In this document: piece by piece, positions 33,756 to 40,744 of the stretch
Numbering within the stretch: position 1 is the first letter of the stretch
How the letters are laid out: every line of letters starts with the position of its first letter
From: Pseudomonadota bacterium
GTDB lineage: Bacteria; Pseudomonadota; Alphaproteobacteria; SHVP01
Reading direction: 5' to 3'
Assembly: GCA_027622715.1 (NCBI GenBank)
Contig: JAQBYN010000005.1
Coordinates: 54,612-118,611 of the forward strand
Length of the DNA stretch: 64,000 bases
Translations under genes and position numbers: made by a program
Notes under the pieces: generated by a model
What the model saw: the letters and a program-made list of their open reading frames with translations, nothing else
Told to the model about the DNA's origin: nothing
Databases searched by the model: none

Positions 33756-35213
33756 TTACCGCGCGGCCATCAGTTTGGCGACGTCATCTTCGACGACGGT
33801 GCCTTTGAAGAAGTTGGGGTTCATCGAGGCGTGCAGCTCCGCGACATTAGAGAAGGTGAAATCGCGGAAATCGTCTTGGGTGATCAGGCCGTGGTCGACT
33901 AGTTCGTGGGCTTCGGCCAGGACCTGCGTCATGTCGGGCACATCAAAATGGCCGACGTCGGAGCCGAACATTGCTTTTAGCCGCGCGTCGAAATGATTCA
34001 GTCGCGGGTTGAAGGCAATGGCCGACATGCGATCGTCGGCCTCGCAGCCAAAATAGAAATTGGGCACGAAACGACGGTAAATATCACGGCCCTTCTTAAT
34101 GCCGCAGGCGGCGAATTCATCGGTTGGCTCGATCTCCTCGCCGCTCGGCGCCATCAGGCAGTGGTCGTAGCCTTTTTCGATTTCGGCGGCGTGACCGCGG
34201 TAGCGTTCGTCGCCGTATTGTTCAAACAACGCCCGCATCTGGGCGCGGTCGACCGTGGCGGGATCGAGATTGGCGCGCAACGCGGCGACGTTGCGTTTTT
34301 CCCAATGTTCGCACAGGTCGTTGTAGAGGTTGGACGCCCAGCCCACGCCGCCTTCGAGAAAACAAAACTTGAGCTGCGGGAAACGGTGGGTGACGCCGCC
34401 GAGGAACAACGCCTTGGCGAACGCTTCGCCAGCAGCGGCGAAATGGCCGATGTGGTTGTAAACAAAGTTCGAACCCGAGCGGCGCATGCCCCAGCCCATG
34501 GTGTTGTTATGGGTGGCCGGTGCGACGCCGAGTTCGGCGAACTTGGCCCACAGCGGGTCGTAGTCGTAGGCCGAATCGAGCGCGAGCGGATCGACCCAAA
34601 ACGCGTGCGCGCCGAGTCCGGGCGCGATGTCGTGCACAGCCTTCAACGGACGCTGCACGGTGCCAGCGATCATCGCCGCCTTGAGACCGAGATGGCCGCA
34701 GGCAAACTCAAGCTCCTCGATGGCCTCTTGCGGCGTGTGGGTCGGGATCGCCGCGGCCGGCGCCATACGATCCTTATGATCGGAAAAAACATCGGCATAC
34801 ATCAGGTTGACGGCGCGGCACACGCCGCGGCGCAAGTCATCCTCGATCGCGCCTGAAATGAAGGGGATCGCGACGGTGGGATACACCATCATGAAATCGA
34901 CGCCGAAATCGTCGAGCCGGGCGCGCAACAGGTTGGGTAGCAGCGCCGTGGCGCGGTCGTAGGTATGCGCGGGCATCGCCCAGAACGGCGGGCGAATGAC
35001 GCCACGATCGCGGCGTTGGTCGGGCGTCAGGGTCGACCATGTGCCCCACGCGCCTTTCTTCATGCGCGCGAGGTAGTCGTCCGCCAGACTTTGCCCACCG
35101 GCCTGACGCAAATAGTCAAGCAACACCGGCGGTGTTTCGACGAGATGCCCGTCGGCATCGATCACGGGATGATCGAGTTTGTCGCGGATCTTGGCAGAGG
35201 CGGAGTCGGTCAT
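33756..35213 (-). CDS. Amidohydrolase family protein (amidohydrolase 2)
   Basis: A 485-residue TIM-barrel metal-dependent hydrolase. The N-terminal metal motif VIDADGHLVETP (D-x-D-x-H, residues about 17-28) and the C-terminal FGSDVGHFDVPD with its metal/acid Asp are visible, plus the intermediate FLEGGVGWASNLYND and HNNTMGWGMRR. This matches the ACMSD/o-pyrocatechuate-type amidohydrolase_2 group, which includes decarboxylases and hydrolases of aromatic or lactone substrates. Intergenic C-rich repeats flank it on both sides. The substrate is unknown. Confidence 0.83.
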   Translation of the reverse strand: MTDSASAKIRDKLDHPVIDADGHLVETPPVLLDYLRQAGGQSLADDYLARMKKGAWGTWSTLTPDQRRDRGVIRPPFWAMPAHTYDRATALLPNLLRARLDDFGVDFMMVYPTVAIPFISGAIEDDLRRGVCRAVNLMYADVFSDHKDRMAPAAAIPTHTPQEAIEELEFACGHLGLKAAMIAGTVQRPLKAVHDIAPGLGAHAFWVDPLALDSAYDYDPLWAKFAELGVAPATHNNTMGWGMRRSGSNFVYNHIGHFAAAGEAFAKALFLGGVTHRFPQLKFCFLEGGVGWASNLYNDLCEHWEKRNVAALRANLDPATVDRAQMRALFEQYGDERYRGHAAEIEKGYDHCLMAPSGEEIEPTDEFAACGIKKGRDIYRRFVPNFYFGCEADDRMSAIAFNPRLNHFDARLKAMFGSDVGHFDVPDMTQVLAEAHELVDHGLITQDDFRDFTFSNVAELHASMNPNFFKGTVVEDDVAKLMAAR

Positions 35214-35266
35214 GATGGCACTCGTTTCATTGCGTTGTGATCGTCTCGCTTGCGATTAAGCGTCGA

Positions 35267-35304
35267 CCCCCTCCCTGCCCTCCCCCTCGTTGAGGGGGAG
35301 GAGG
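35267..35304. repeat. C-rich hairpin repeat, copy R2
   Basis: The element CCCCCTCCCTGCCCTCCC followed by CCTCGTTGAGGGGGAGGAGG; the arms CCCCCTC and GAGGGGG pair around a GTT loop. It is nearly identical to copy R4 (35837-35874) and is in inverted relation to R3 (35415-35458). Confidence 0.75.
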
Positions 35305-35414
35305 TTAGGCTTCGTCTGAAAGTGATTGTGTCGTGACCATAGTTCGGTGACTGGTGCACCACGCGAACAAACAACCTCTGGTCCAGCCATAGGTCGTCAG
35401 GAGGGAGGAATGAA

Positions 35415-35458
35415 CCTCCTCCCCCTGCCTGCAGGGGGAGGACAAAGGAGGGGGTCGG
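35415..35458. repeat. C-rich hairpin repeat, copy R3 (inverted)
   Basis: CCTCCTCCCCCTGCCTGCAG followed by GGGGAGGACAAAGGAGGGGG. The central CTCCCCCTG/CAGGGGGAG arms form a hairpin, and the GGAGGGGGTC tail is the reverse complement of the GACCCCCTCC start of R2. The tail also supplies the Shine-Dalgarno (GGAGG) of the DUF559 gene. Confidence 0.7.
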
Positions 35459-35461
35459 CAC

Positions 35462-35809
35462 GTGCAGTATTCGAACTTGGCAAGGGCGTTTCGTAAACGC
35501 ATGACCGAGACGGAAGTACGGATGTGGGTGCGCCTGCGGCGGCGCCAGGTCATGGGATACTATTTTCGCCGGCAGGTGCCGGTCGTGACTTATGTCGTCG
35601 ATTTCTTGTGCAGCGACGCGCGGATTGTGATCGAAGTCGACGGGGCGCAACACAGCACACGGCGCGTCTATGACGCCGAGCGTACGTCGTTCCTCGAAGC
35701 GCGCGGCTATTTCGTCATCCGGTTCACGAACCATGAGGTGTTCACCAATGTCGACGGGGTGATCGAAACGATTGCCGCCCATCTTCAGCGGGCCGGTAGG
35801 GCGTCCTGA
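35462..35809 (+). CDS. DUF559 endonuclease-like protein
   Basis: A 115-residue protein of the DUF559 group, which shares the Vsr/PD-(D/E)xK-like nuclease fold. RAFRKRMTETEVRMWVRLRR, then FRRQVPVVTYVVDFLC, then RIVIEVDGAQH (the acidic catalytic strand) and FLEARGYFVIRFTNHEV are all typical. The GTG start at 35462 follows an AGGAGG that belongs to repeat R3. The gene is bracketed by C-rich hairpin repeats R3 and R4, suggesting that gene and repeats form one dispersed unit. Its biological role is not established. Confidence 0.85.
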   Translation: MQYSNLARAFRKRMTETEVRMWVRLRRRQVMGYYFRRQVPVVTYVVDFLCSDARIVIEVDGAQHSTRRVYDAERTSFLEARGYFVIRFTNHEVFTNVDGVIETIAAHLQRAGRAS

Positions 35810-35836
35810 GCAGAAGCTGACGGCGACTCGCCGACA

Positions 35837-35874
35837 ACCCCTCCCTGCCCTCCCCCTCGTTGAGGGGGAGGAGG
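35837..35874. repeat. C-rich hairpin repeat, copy R4
   Basis: AACCCCTCCCTGCCCTCCCC followed by CTCGTTGAGGGGGAGGAGG, almost the same sequence and orientation as R2, located 28 bp after the DUF559 stop. Confidence 0.75.
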
Positions 35875-35895
35875 AAGTCGGAACCTGCCGATGCA

Positions 35896-36711
35896 TTAGG
35901 ACCACAGCACCATATCGCCAGCTGGCAGGCGCCCGACGAAGGAGCCTATTTGCAGGCGGTCGTGGTCGCCGGCGCGGCCAGGCGATACCTCGTGCGGGTT
36001 GCGGCTGTTGAACAGGACGACATCGCCAGCGACCGGGGCATAGGTGAAGGCCTCGGCACCGGCAACGTGGTTGTCGTCGAGGCCGTAGCTCATCGGCGGG
36101 TCTTTGCCAGCCTCGGGTTGCACGTTCCAAGGGCGGTTGTGGACCGTGGTGACACCGCCTTCGCCCGGCGCATCCACGAACAGGTTCCAACCGAGTTGCC
36201 CGTTGACGGAGGCGATGGCGTAGTCCGGGGTGTTGAGCGGCGCGTAATCGACGTGGCGGCCGACGCCGTTTGACGCCAGGCGAATGATGCCCGCGAACAA
36301 GTCGCCGCGGCCCGGTTCGTCGGCGATGCGCACATCCTGGCCCGATTCATCGCGCAAGGTTTGCATGAAACGCTCCAGCGGGTTCCACGTGCGGGCGATG
36401 ATCTTGTGCCAATCTGCCCAGGCTTGTTTTACCGCGATGAAATAGTCGTCGCGCTTGTGGCCCCAGCGATATTCGACTTGCGCCGTGCCGATGTAACCGA
36501 CGCGTGGCTTGACTGAGTAGTAGCGCATGATGTCTTGCGCGATGCCCCAGCGGATGGCAGCGGCGAAGTCGGCGCATTCGGCGGGGGTGGCGAAACCCTT
36601 GATGCGGATCGCCGGGATTTCGTTGTCGAACAGCGCGCGCAAGGTTTCCGCCGTGAGCGACCGTTCCTCGTGCTGTTGCCAGGTGACGCGTTGATCCATC
36701 GCGGTACTCAT
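35896..36711 (-). CDS. Putative 2-oxoglutarate/Fe(II)-type oxygenase
   Basis: A 271-residue protein. The H-x-D iron motif is seen in GVGRHVDYAPLNTP, and a distal His plus Arg in FNSRNPHEVSPGRAGDHDRL, giving the H-x-D...H...R arrangement of the double-stranded beta-helix oxygenases. It is related by pattern to proline-hydroxylase/2OG-FeII_Oxy enzymes rather than to a named member. The start is ambiguous: 36711 is used, though GGAGGG lies immediately before it; 36732 and the ATG four codons into the chosen frame are alternatives. No operon partner adjoins it. Confidence 0.65.
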   Translation of the reverse strand: MSTAMDQRVTWQQHEERSLTAETLRALFDNEIPAIRIKGFATPAECADFAAAIRWGIAQDIMRYYSVKPRVGYIGTAQVEYRWGHKRDDYFIAVKQAWADWHKIIARTWNPLERFMQTLRDESGQDVRIADEPGRGDLFAGIIRLASNGVGRHVDYAPLNTPDYAIASVNGQLGWNLFVDAPGEGGVTTVHNRPWNVQPEAGKDPPMSYGLDDNHVAGAEAFTYAPVAGDVVLFNSRNPHEVSPGRAGDHDRLQIGSFVGRLPAGDMVLWS

Positions 36712-36850
36712 CCCTCCAAGCCGGACAGGCATCTTGCACGCATGAACGTGCGGCGGCTATGCCGTCAGACGATGTCCCCGTCCACAAACGAAGCCAAAAA
36801 GGACTTTAAAATCAATGGTCCGTCTGTGGATAAAACGAACGAACCCAAAT

Positions 36851-37453
36851 CTACCGGTCGTTGACGTCGGCTTCATCCCAGATCCCGCGGGCGCGAATCG
36901 CGTCGGCGGTGATCAGCTTATAGAGCCGAATATTGCGCTCGAGGTCTCGGGATAGTTGCGCTTCGTATCCAGACAGCGTTGCAATTCCGCCCCTCTCAAA
37001 TCCTTTGTCGAAAGAATCGGACACGGCCTTCGCCAAGGGGTCGTCCGGATTGAACAATCGACCCGCCGAGTCGTCGTCCGGGTCAGCTTCTGAATCGAGT
37101 TCGCGTGCACCGCCAGTCTCGATGGTTGATGCCGGGGCATCTTCATAGAACATGGGCCCCATCACGACGCCCGCTTCGGCAAGGGCGACCCGTTCGAGCC
37201 GCCACAGGCACGTCGCGATGCGGGTGCACAGGGCGAGCTGGTGCTTGGACACCGGCAAATAGGTGTACTCCACGGCCGCGTAGAGCTCGGCGTAGTCGTT
37301 CATATGGGGCCGATCCATCGCGCTGTGATTGGCCCGAAAACCATGCTTGAACGCATTGTACCGGCTGCGCCGTTTGCCCGCCGCGGTGCGGGGGCCGGTA
37401 CTGTGTTTTGCGTTGGCGCGATTGGCCTCGATCTTCGCTATTGACGTAGACAT
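36851..37453 (-). CDS. Hypothetical protein with ANRANAKHSTGP motif
   Basis: A 200-residue protein starting with a motif seen in many uncharacterised bacterial proteins: IEANRANAKHSTGPRTAAGK followed by SRYNAFKHG (residues 7-36). This basic N-terminal segment could bind nucleic acid and is reminiscent of transposase-associated or homing-type short motifs. The middle is helical (LALCTRIATCLWRLERVAL) and a linker rich in acidic residues follows (LDSEADPDDDSAG). The start at 37453 has GGAG 11 nt upstream. Function unknown; the same motif family is often present in many copies per genome. Confidence 0.65.
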   Translation of the reverse strand: MSTSIAKIEANRANAKHSTGPRTAAGKRRSRYNAFKHGFRANHSAMDRPHMNDYAELYAAVEYTYLPVSKHQLALCTRIATCLWRLERVALAEAGVVMGPMFYEDAPASTIETGGARELDSEADPDDDSAGRLFNPDDPLAKAVSDSFDKGFERGGIATLSGYEAQLSRDLERNIRLYKLITADAIRARGIWDEADVNDR

Positions 37454-37622
37454 GAGAGAATTTCTCCGTTTTTCCGTGTCATTATACGCACTAATCATAC
37501 ATCATAATTATAAATAAACGCAAATAACGTAATTGCGTTGGAAACGCATTGCGGTCTAGCGGACGGTCGGTAAGCGGTCTAGGACTGAAGGCGCGACGCA
37601 TTCGACCCAGGAGAAACCCGCC

Positions 37623-38018
37623 ATGCCACACAACATCAAGACCCACCCCCTCCACCTCGGTCTTGGGGCGACCGCGGTGGTGCAGCCCGCATTCACCGGC
37701 GGGATGGCCTGGTACGAAGGCTATGGCGAACGTCATGGCGGCGACGGGGCCGAGGGGCGGTTGGTCACGATGCATACGTTCGCTGAATCGTGGGACGCGT
37801 GGGAGATGCATCCTGTGGGGAGCGAGGTGGTGCTGTGTGTGGCCGGTTCGATCACCTTGAATCAGGAAGCGCTCGACGGGTCGATGACGCAGGTGACGCT
37901 TGGGCCCGGCGAGTACGCGATCAACGAGCCCGGGGTGTGGCATACGGCGGATGTCGCTGGTGCGGTCACGGCATTGTTCATCACCGCGGGGATGGGAACG
38001 CAGCACCGGCCCAGGTGA
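37623..38018 (+). CDS. Single-domain cupin protein
   Basis: A 131-residue cupin. The strands WEMHPVGSEVVLCVAGSITL (cupin motif 1, H and E positions) and LGPGEYAINEPGVWHTADV (motif 2, with its H) are visible. Such small cupins act as isomerases, dioxygenases or sensory domains. AGGAGAAACCCGCC precedes the ATG. The gene stands alone between divergent and convergent neighbours. Confidence 0.8.
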   Translation: MPHNIKTHPLHLGLGATAVVQPAFTGGMAWYEGYGERHGGDGAEGRLVTMHTFAESWDAWEMHPVGSEVVLCVAGSITLNQEALDGSMTQVTLGPGEYAINEPGVWHTADVAGAVTALFITAGMGTQHRPR

Positions 38019-38091
38019 CCCTTCGACTCGCGCGCCTGCGGCGCGCGGCTCAGGATGACGGTGGTTTGTCGGTCGCCCGATTGTTGGCGCG

Positions 38092-39402
38092 CTAGCGTGC
38101 GCCGGATGGCAGGCCTAGGGCGAGGCGGCCGTAAGGGGGCATGTTGAGATCCCAGTTGACGCCGAACTGGGTGGCCATCGCGTGCAAATCGCGGAAGGCG
38201 CGTTGCACCGGGTTTGTATCGAATAGGCCCTGGGCGCCCATCATGGTGACGAGGCGTTCGCAGGATTGGCGGCAAAGTTTCATGATGAAGGCGCGGTCGC
38301 GCATTGCGCTGGCACGCTCGGCTTCGGTGAAGGGCTCACGCGCTTTCCCCCGCGTGTTGAGCATGACGTAGACGTTTTCCGCCAATAGCGCGGCGGCGGC
38401 GAGTTCGGCGCTGGATTCCGACACGCGGATTTGCACCGCGGCATTGTCGGCAACCTTGTTGCCAAAGATCGCGCCGATGCGTTCGCTGGTCATGGCGGCG
38501 TAATCGGCGAAGGCAGCTTCGGCGGTGCCGAGAATGGGGCCGAGCAGACTGGAGCCGGAGAACGGGCGGAATTCGGTCTGATAGATGTAGTGCTGGTTGG
38601 CCTCGGCGCCGGGCGGCATGGCGCCGGTAAAACGCGCCATCGGGAGCGCGCGGTGCTCGGGCACGAATGCGTCGTTGAGGACGATGTCCTTGGTGCCGGT
38701 GCCCTTCATGCCGGCGACGTGCCAGACATCGTCGATCGAAAAGTCGGCGCGCGGAAACAGGAATTGCGTAACCTCTTTGTCGCCTTCCTTGCGGCCTTCG
38801 ACCCTGCCCCACTGCGCATGGTCGACGCCCGAGGCAAAGCCCCAGCCGCCCGACAGCTGATAGCCGCCGGGCACTTTTTTGACGGTGCCGGTTTTTTGCA
38901 CCGATCCGGTTGAAATCAACACATCGGGGCCGTCGGCCCAGACTTCATCTTGCGCTTCTTTGGGGAAGCGACCGACGTAACAAGTATGAGCGCCGACCAC
39001 CGCGGCGATCCAGGCCGTCGAGGGGCAACCGTGCGCGATGACACGGCCGATCCGGAAATGCGTCCCCCAATCGAGTTCGAAGCCGCCATAGCGTTTGGGT
39101 TGGTAGTATTTGAGCAACCCCTGTTCGTGCAGCAGCGCCATTGACGCCTCGGGCACCCGGCGCAGGGCCTCGGTCTCGGCCGCCCGTTCGCGCAGCAGCG
39201 GCACCAAAGCCTCGGCGCGGCGGACTAATTCTTCGGTGTTGGGTGTCTTGTCGGTGTTGGGCACCTTCGCGCCTTTGTCTGCGTTGGGCGCCTTCGCGCC
39301 TTTGTCTGCGTTGGGCGCCTTCGCGCCTTTGTCTGCGTTGGGCGCCTTCGCGCCTTTGTCTGCGTTGGGCGCCTTCGCGCCTTTGTCGGTGGCGAGGGTC
39401 AC
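38092..39402 (-). CDS. Acyl-CoA dehydrogenase-like flavin monooxygenase with repeat N-terminus
   Basis: A 436-residue protein. Residues about 60-436 match the HsaA/HpaH-like group of flavin-dependent monooxygenases built on the acyl-CoA dehydrogenase fold (LHEQGLLKYYQPKRYGGFEL, GGYQLSGGWGFASGVDHAQW, HVAGMKGTGTKDIVLNDAFV, VTMMGAQGLFDTNPVQR). Such enzymes hydroxylate aromatics using FMNH2 or FADH2 from a partner reductase. The first 50 residues are a tandem repeat of DKGAKAPNA (four near-perfect copies plus divergent ones), not a normal part of the family. The start is GTG at 39402. No reductase gene is adjacent. Confidence 0.83.
   Translation of the reverse strand: MTLATDKGAKAPNADKGAKAPNADKGAKAPNADKGAKAPNADKGAKVPNTDKTPNTEELVRRAEALVPLLRERAAETEALRRVPEASMALLHEQGLLKYYQPKRYGGFELDWGTHFRIGRVIAHGCPSTAWIAAVVGAHTCYVGRFPKEAQDEVWADGPDVLISTGSVQKTGTVKKVPGGYQLSGGWGFASGVDHAQWGRVEGRKEGDKEVTQFLFPRADFSIDDVWHVAGMKGTGTKDIVLNDAFVPEHRALPMARFTGAMPPGAEANQHYIYQTEFRPFSGSSLLGPILGTAEAAFADYAAMTSERIGAIFGNKVADNAAVQIRVSESSAELAAAALLAENVYVMLNTRGKAREPFTEAERASAMRDRAFIMKLCRQSCERLVTMMGAQGLFDTNPVQRAFRDLHAMATQFGVNWDLNMPPYGRLALGLPSGAR
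39263..39387 (-). repeat. 27-bp tandem repeat inside a coding region
   Basis: Units begin at 39263, 39290, 39317 and 39344, with a partial fifth at 39371; the plus-strand unit starts GCCTTCGCGCCTTTGTC. The copies are almost identical and encode DKGAKAPNA at the N-terminus of the flavoprotein. Degenerate copies (PNTDKTPNT) follow at about 39240-39262. Because 27 is a multiple of 3, copy-number change would keep the frame. Confidence 0.93.
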
Positions 39403-39730
39403 AGGCTGGTCTCTCTATCGATTATCGGTTGTAGGCCGCTGACGATAGCCCAATGCACAGTGCCGGTGCGCGCGCTTTGTGGGGGCCGCTCAGTCTGCGG
39501 GGATAGAGCGGCAAAGAAGCCCGGCGTCACCCTCTGGGACACCACCCTGGCGGGAATGGACCGTCGCCTAGGTGGCGGGCCGCCTTCGTGTGATCTTCCC
39601 AGGACTGGCTGTATCTTAACCTTTATTAACCATAATTTTTTGTTCAAATTTTATCAACCCACGCGTAAGGGTTGTGCAACGGGTCCGAGTCGTTCTAGAT
39701 TTCGGCACTTGGTTGGCGGGAATACCAGTT
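39403..39730. other. Intergenic region upstream of the secreted-protein gene
   Basis: A 328-bp region. The left two thirds are GC-rich without a recognised frame. The stretch 39616-39660 is strongly AT-rich (two TTAACC motifs, then a run of six T) and is the likely promoter or regulator region of the gene at 39731. No RNA gene is seen. Confidence 0.4.
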
Positions 39731-40234
39731 GTGAACACGCGCGCGTTGTTGGCGGGGGTTTTGGGCGGGGTGGCGTTGAGCGCCGCCGCGTACGCTGCCG
39801 ACTCCGTGCCGCTCGTTTTGACCGGGACCGTGGCCCAAATTCTCGATATTCAAGTGAACCCGACAGCCTCGGCGAGCGGCCTTGATCTCGCGACCCAGCA
39901 AAGCGGCTTGAAGGTTGCGGACGTGGTGACGGTCTCGAACGCGCCAGGCGGCTATCTGGTCACGGTGGCGTCGGCCAACGTCGGGACCGGCAATTGCACC
40001 CTGCCCTGCTTTTACTCCGACACGGTCCAGGACAGCTTGGCGTTCACGCTATCGGCGGGTGCGGTGGCGCTGGCCTTCGCCGGCGAGACCGCAACGTTCG
40101 TCGAGAGCACCGAGCGTACCGGTGCCGGCGGCGATGCCTACGTGGTGAACTTGTCCTATGACGGCGCGGCCGGCAATCTGGCGACAGCGACCGACTACAG
40201 CGAGACGCTGACCTTTACCATCGCGCTGAACTAA
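39731..40234 (+). CDS. Secreted protein of unknown function, paralogue of 31762-32340
   Basis: A 167-residue protein with a signal peptide (residues 1-22, ending SAAAYA/ADS) and a beta-rich domain. SVPLVLTGTVAQILDIQVNP opens the domain, GGYLVTVASANVGTGNCTLP continues it, and CFYSD completes a C-x3-C pair. The last strand is ETLTFTIALN. It aligns over its whole mature length with the protein at 31762. The GTG at 39731 gives the signal peptide directly; a TTG at 39674 in the same frame is less likely. Exported by Sec; function unknown. AT-rich DNA upstream suggests separate regulation. Confidence 0.7.
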   Translation: MNTRALLAGVLGGVALSAAAYAADSVPLVLTGTVAQILDIQVNPTASASGLDLATQQSGLKVADVVTVSNAPGGYLVTVASANVGTGNCTLPCFYSDTVQDSLAFTLSAGAVALAFAGETATFVESTERTGAGGDAYVVNLSYDGAAGNLATATDYSETLTFTIALN

Positions 40235-40255
40235 CAACCCCGGCGGCACACGACG

Positions 40256-40286
40256 AAAAACAAAACCCCTCCGCAAGGGAGGGGTT
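40256..40286 (-). terminator. Terminator for the small membrane protein gene
   Basis: A 9-bp stem (40264-40272 with 40278-40286) with a 5-nt loop, followed on the minus strand by TTTTGTTTTT. The T-tract is on the minus side only, so it mainly ends transcripts of the 40375-40563 gene, though the stem could also serve the plus-strand gene. Confidence 0.75.
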
Positions 40287-40374
40287 GAGTTGGCGCGGTT
40301 GCGGGGCAGCGTCCGCGCCGCCGAGCGCCGCCGGGTTCGGGACGGCGCGCCGGCCAGTGAGCCCAGGTCAGAGG

Positions 40375-40563
40375 TCAGGCTGCTTTTTGTACCTGGGCGT
40401 CGTTGGCTGCATAGCGGACCGCAGGCGGATGGCGTAACGGTTCGGGCCCGGACCGATACCCGAGCTTGCGGCGTTCGGTGACTTCAAGGGTTGCCAATAG
40501 AATGCCAAAAAAGGCGAAGCCCGCCAAAACGAGCCCCAAAAACACCATCCCAAGACTGCTCAT
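40375..40563 (-). CDS. Small single-pass membrane protein
   Basis: A 62-residue protein. Residues 2-26 are strongly hydrophobic (SSLGMVFLGLVLAGFAFFGI onward), then a basic tail ERRKLGYR and a polar C-terminus. AGGAG lies 8 nt before the ATG. A near-perfect FNR/FixK-type box is centred 64 bp upstream of the start, and a good terminator follows, so it is a complete transcription unit. Small membrane proteins under FNR control are often accessory subunits of respiratory enzymes, but no known family (CcoQ, CydX) is matched. Function unknown. Confidence 0.7.
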   Translation of the reverse strand: MSSLGMVFLGLVLAGFAFFGILLATLEVTERRKLGYRSGPEPLRHPPAVRYAANDAQVQKAA

Positions 40564-40620
40564 CGCTTTTCTCCTTCGCAAATCATGGGAGAAGCATCGC
40601 GCAGCGCGGCGCGGCGCGAC

Positions 40621-40634
40621 TTGATGTAGGTCAA
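40621..40634. promoter_or_regulatory. FNR/Anr/FixK-type binding site
   Basis: TTGATGTAGGTCAA fits the alphaproteobacterial anaerobox TTGAT-N4-[AG]TCAA with both half-sites intact. It lies between the divergent-facing small membrane protein gene (start 40563) and the 3' end of the 40745-42763 gene, so the small gene is the only candidate target, at a distance compatible with activation. Confidence 0.7.
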
Positions 40635-40744
40635 GCAAGTGTGCGGCAGGGTGTCGCAGTGGGTGGGGACCACGCGAAATCGGCCCGGATGCGGCTCAAT
40701 TCATGGAATGCGCGGCGTCAAGATCGGCCGGTTCGCGCCGCGCC

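Noticed and set aside
36825..36833. Perfect DnaA box (TGTGGATAA) upstream of the oxygenase-like gene
   Set aside because: It is a single 9-mer; one such match is expected by chance in 64 kb, and no cluster, AT-rich unwinding region or dnaA/dnaN gene is near.
39240..39402. CRISPR-like array
   Set aside because: The units are directly adjacent without spacers, in frame, and encode a repeating peptide.
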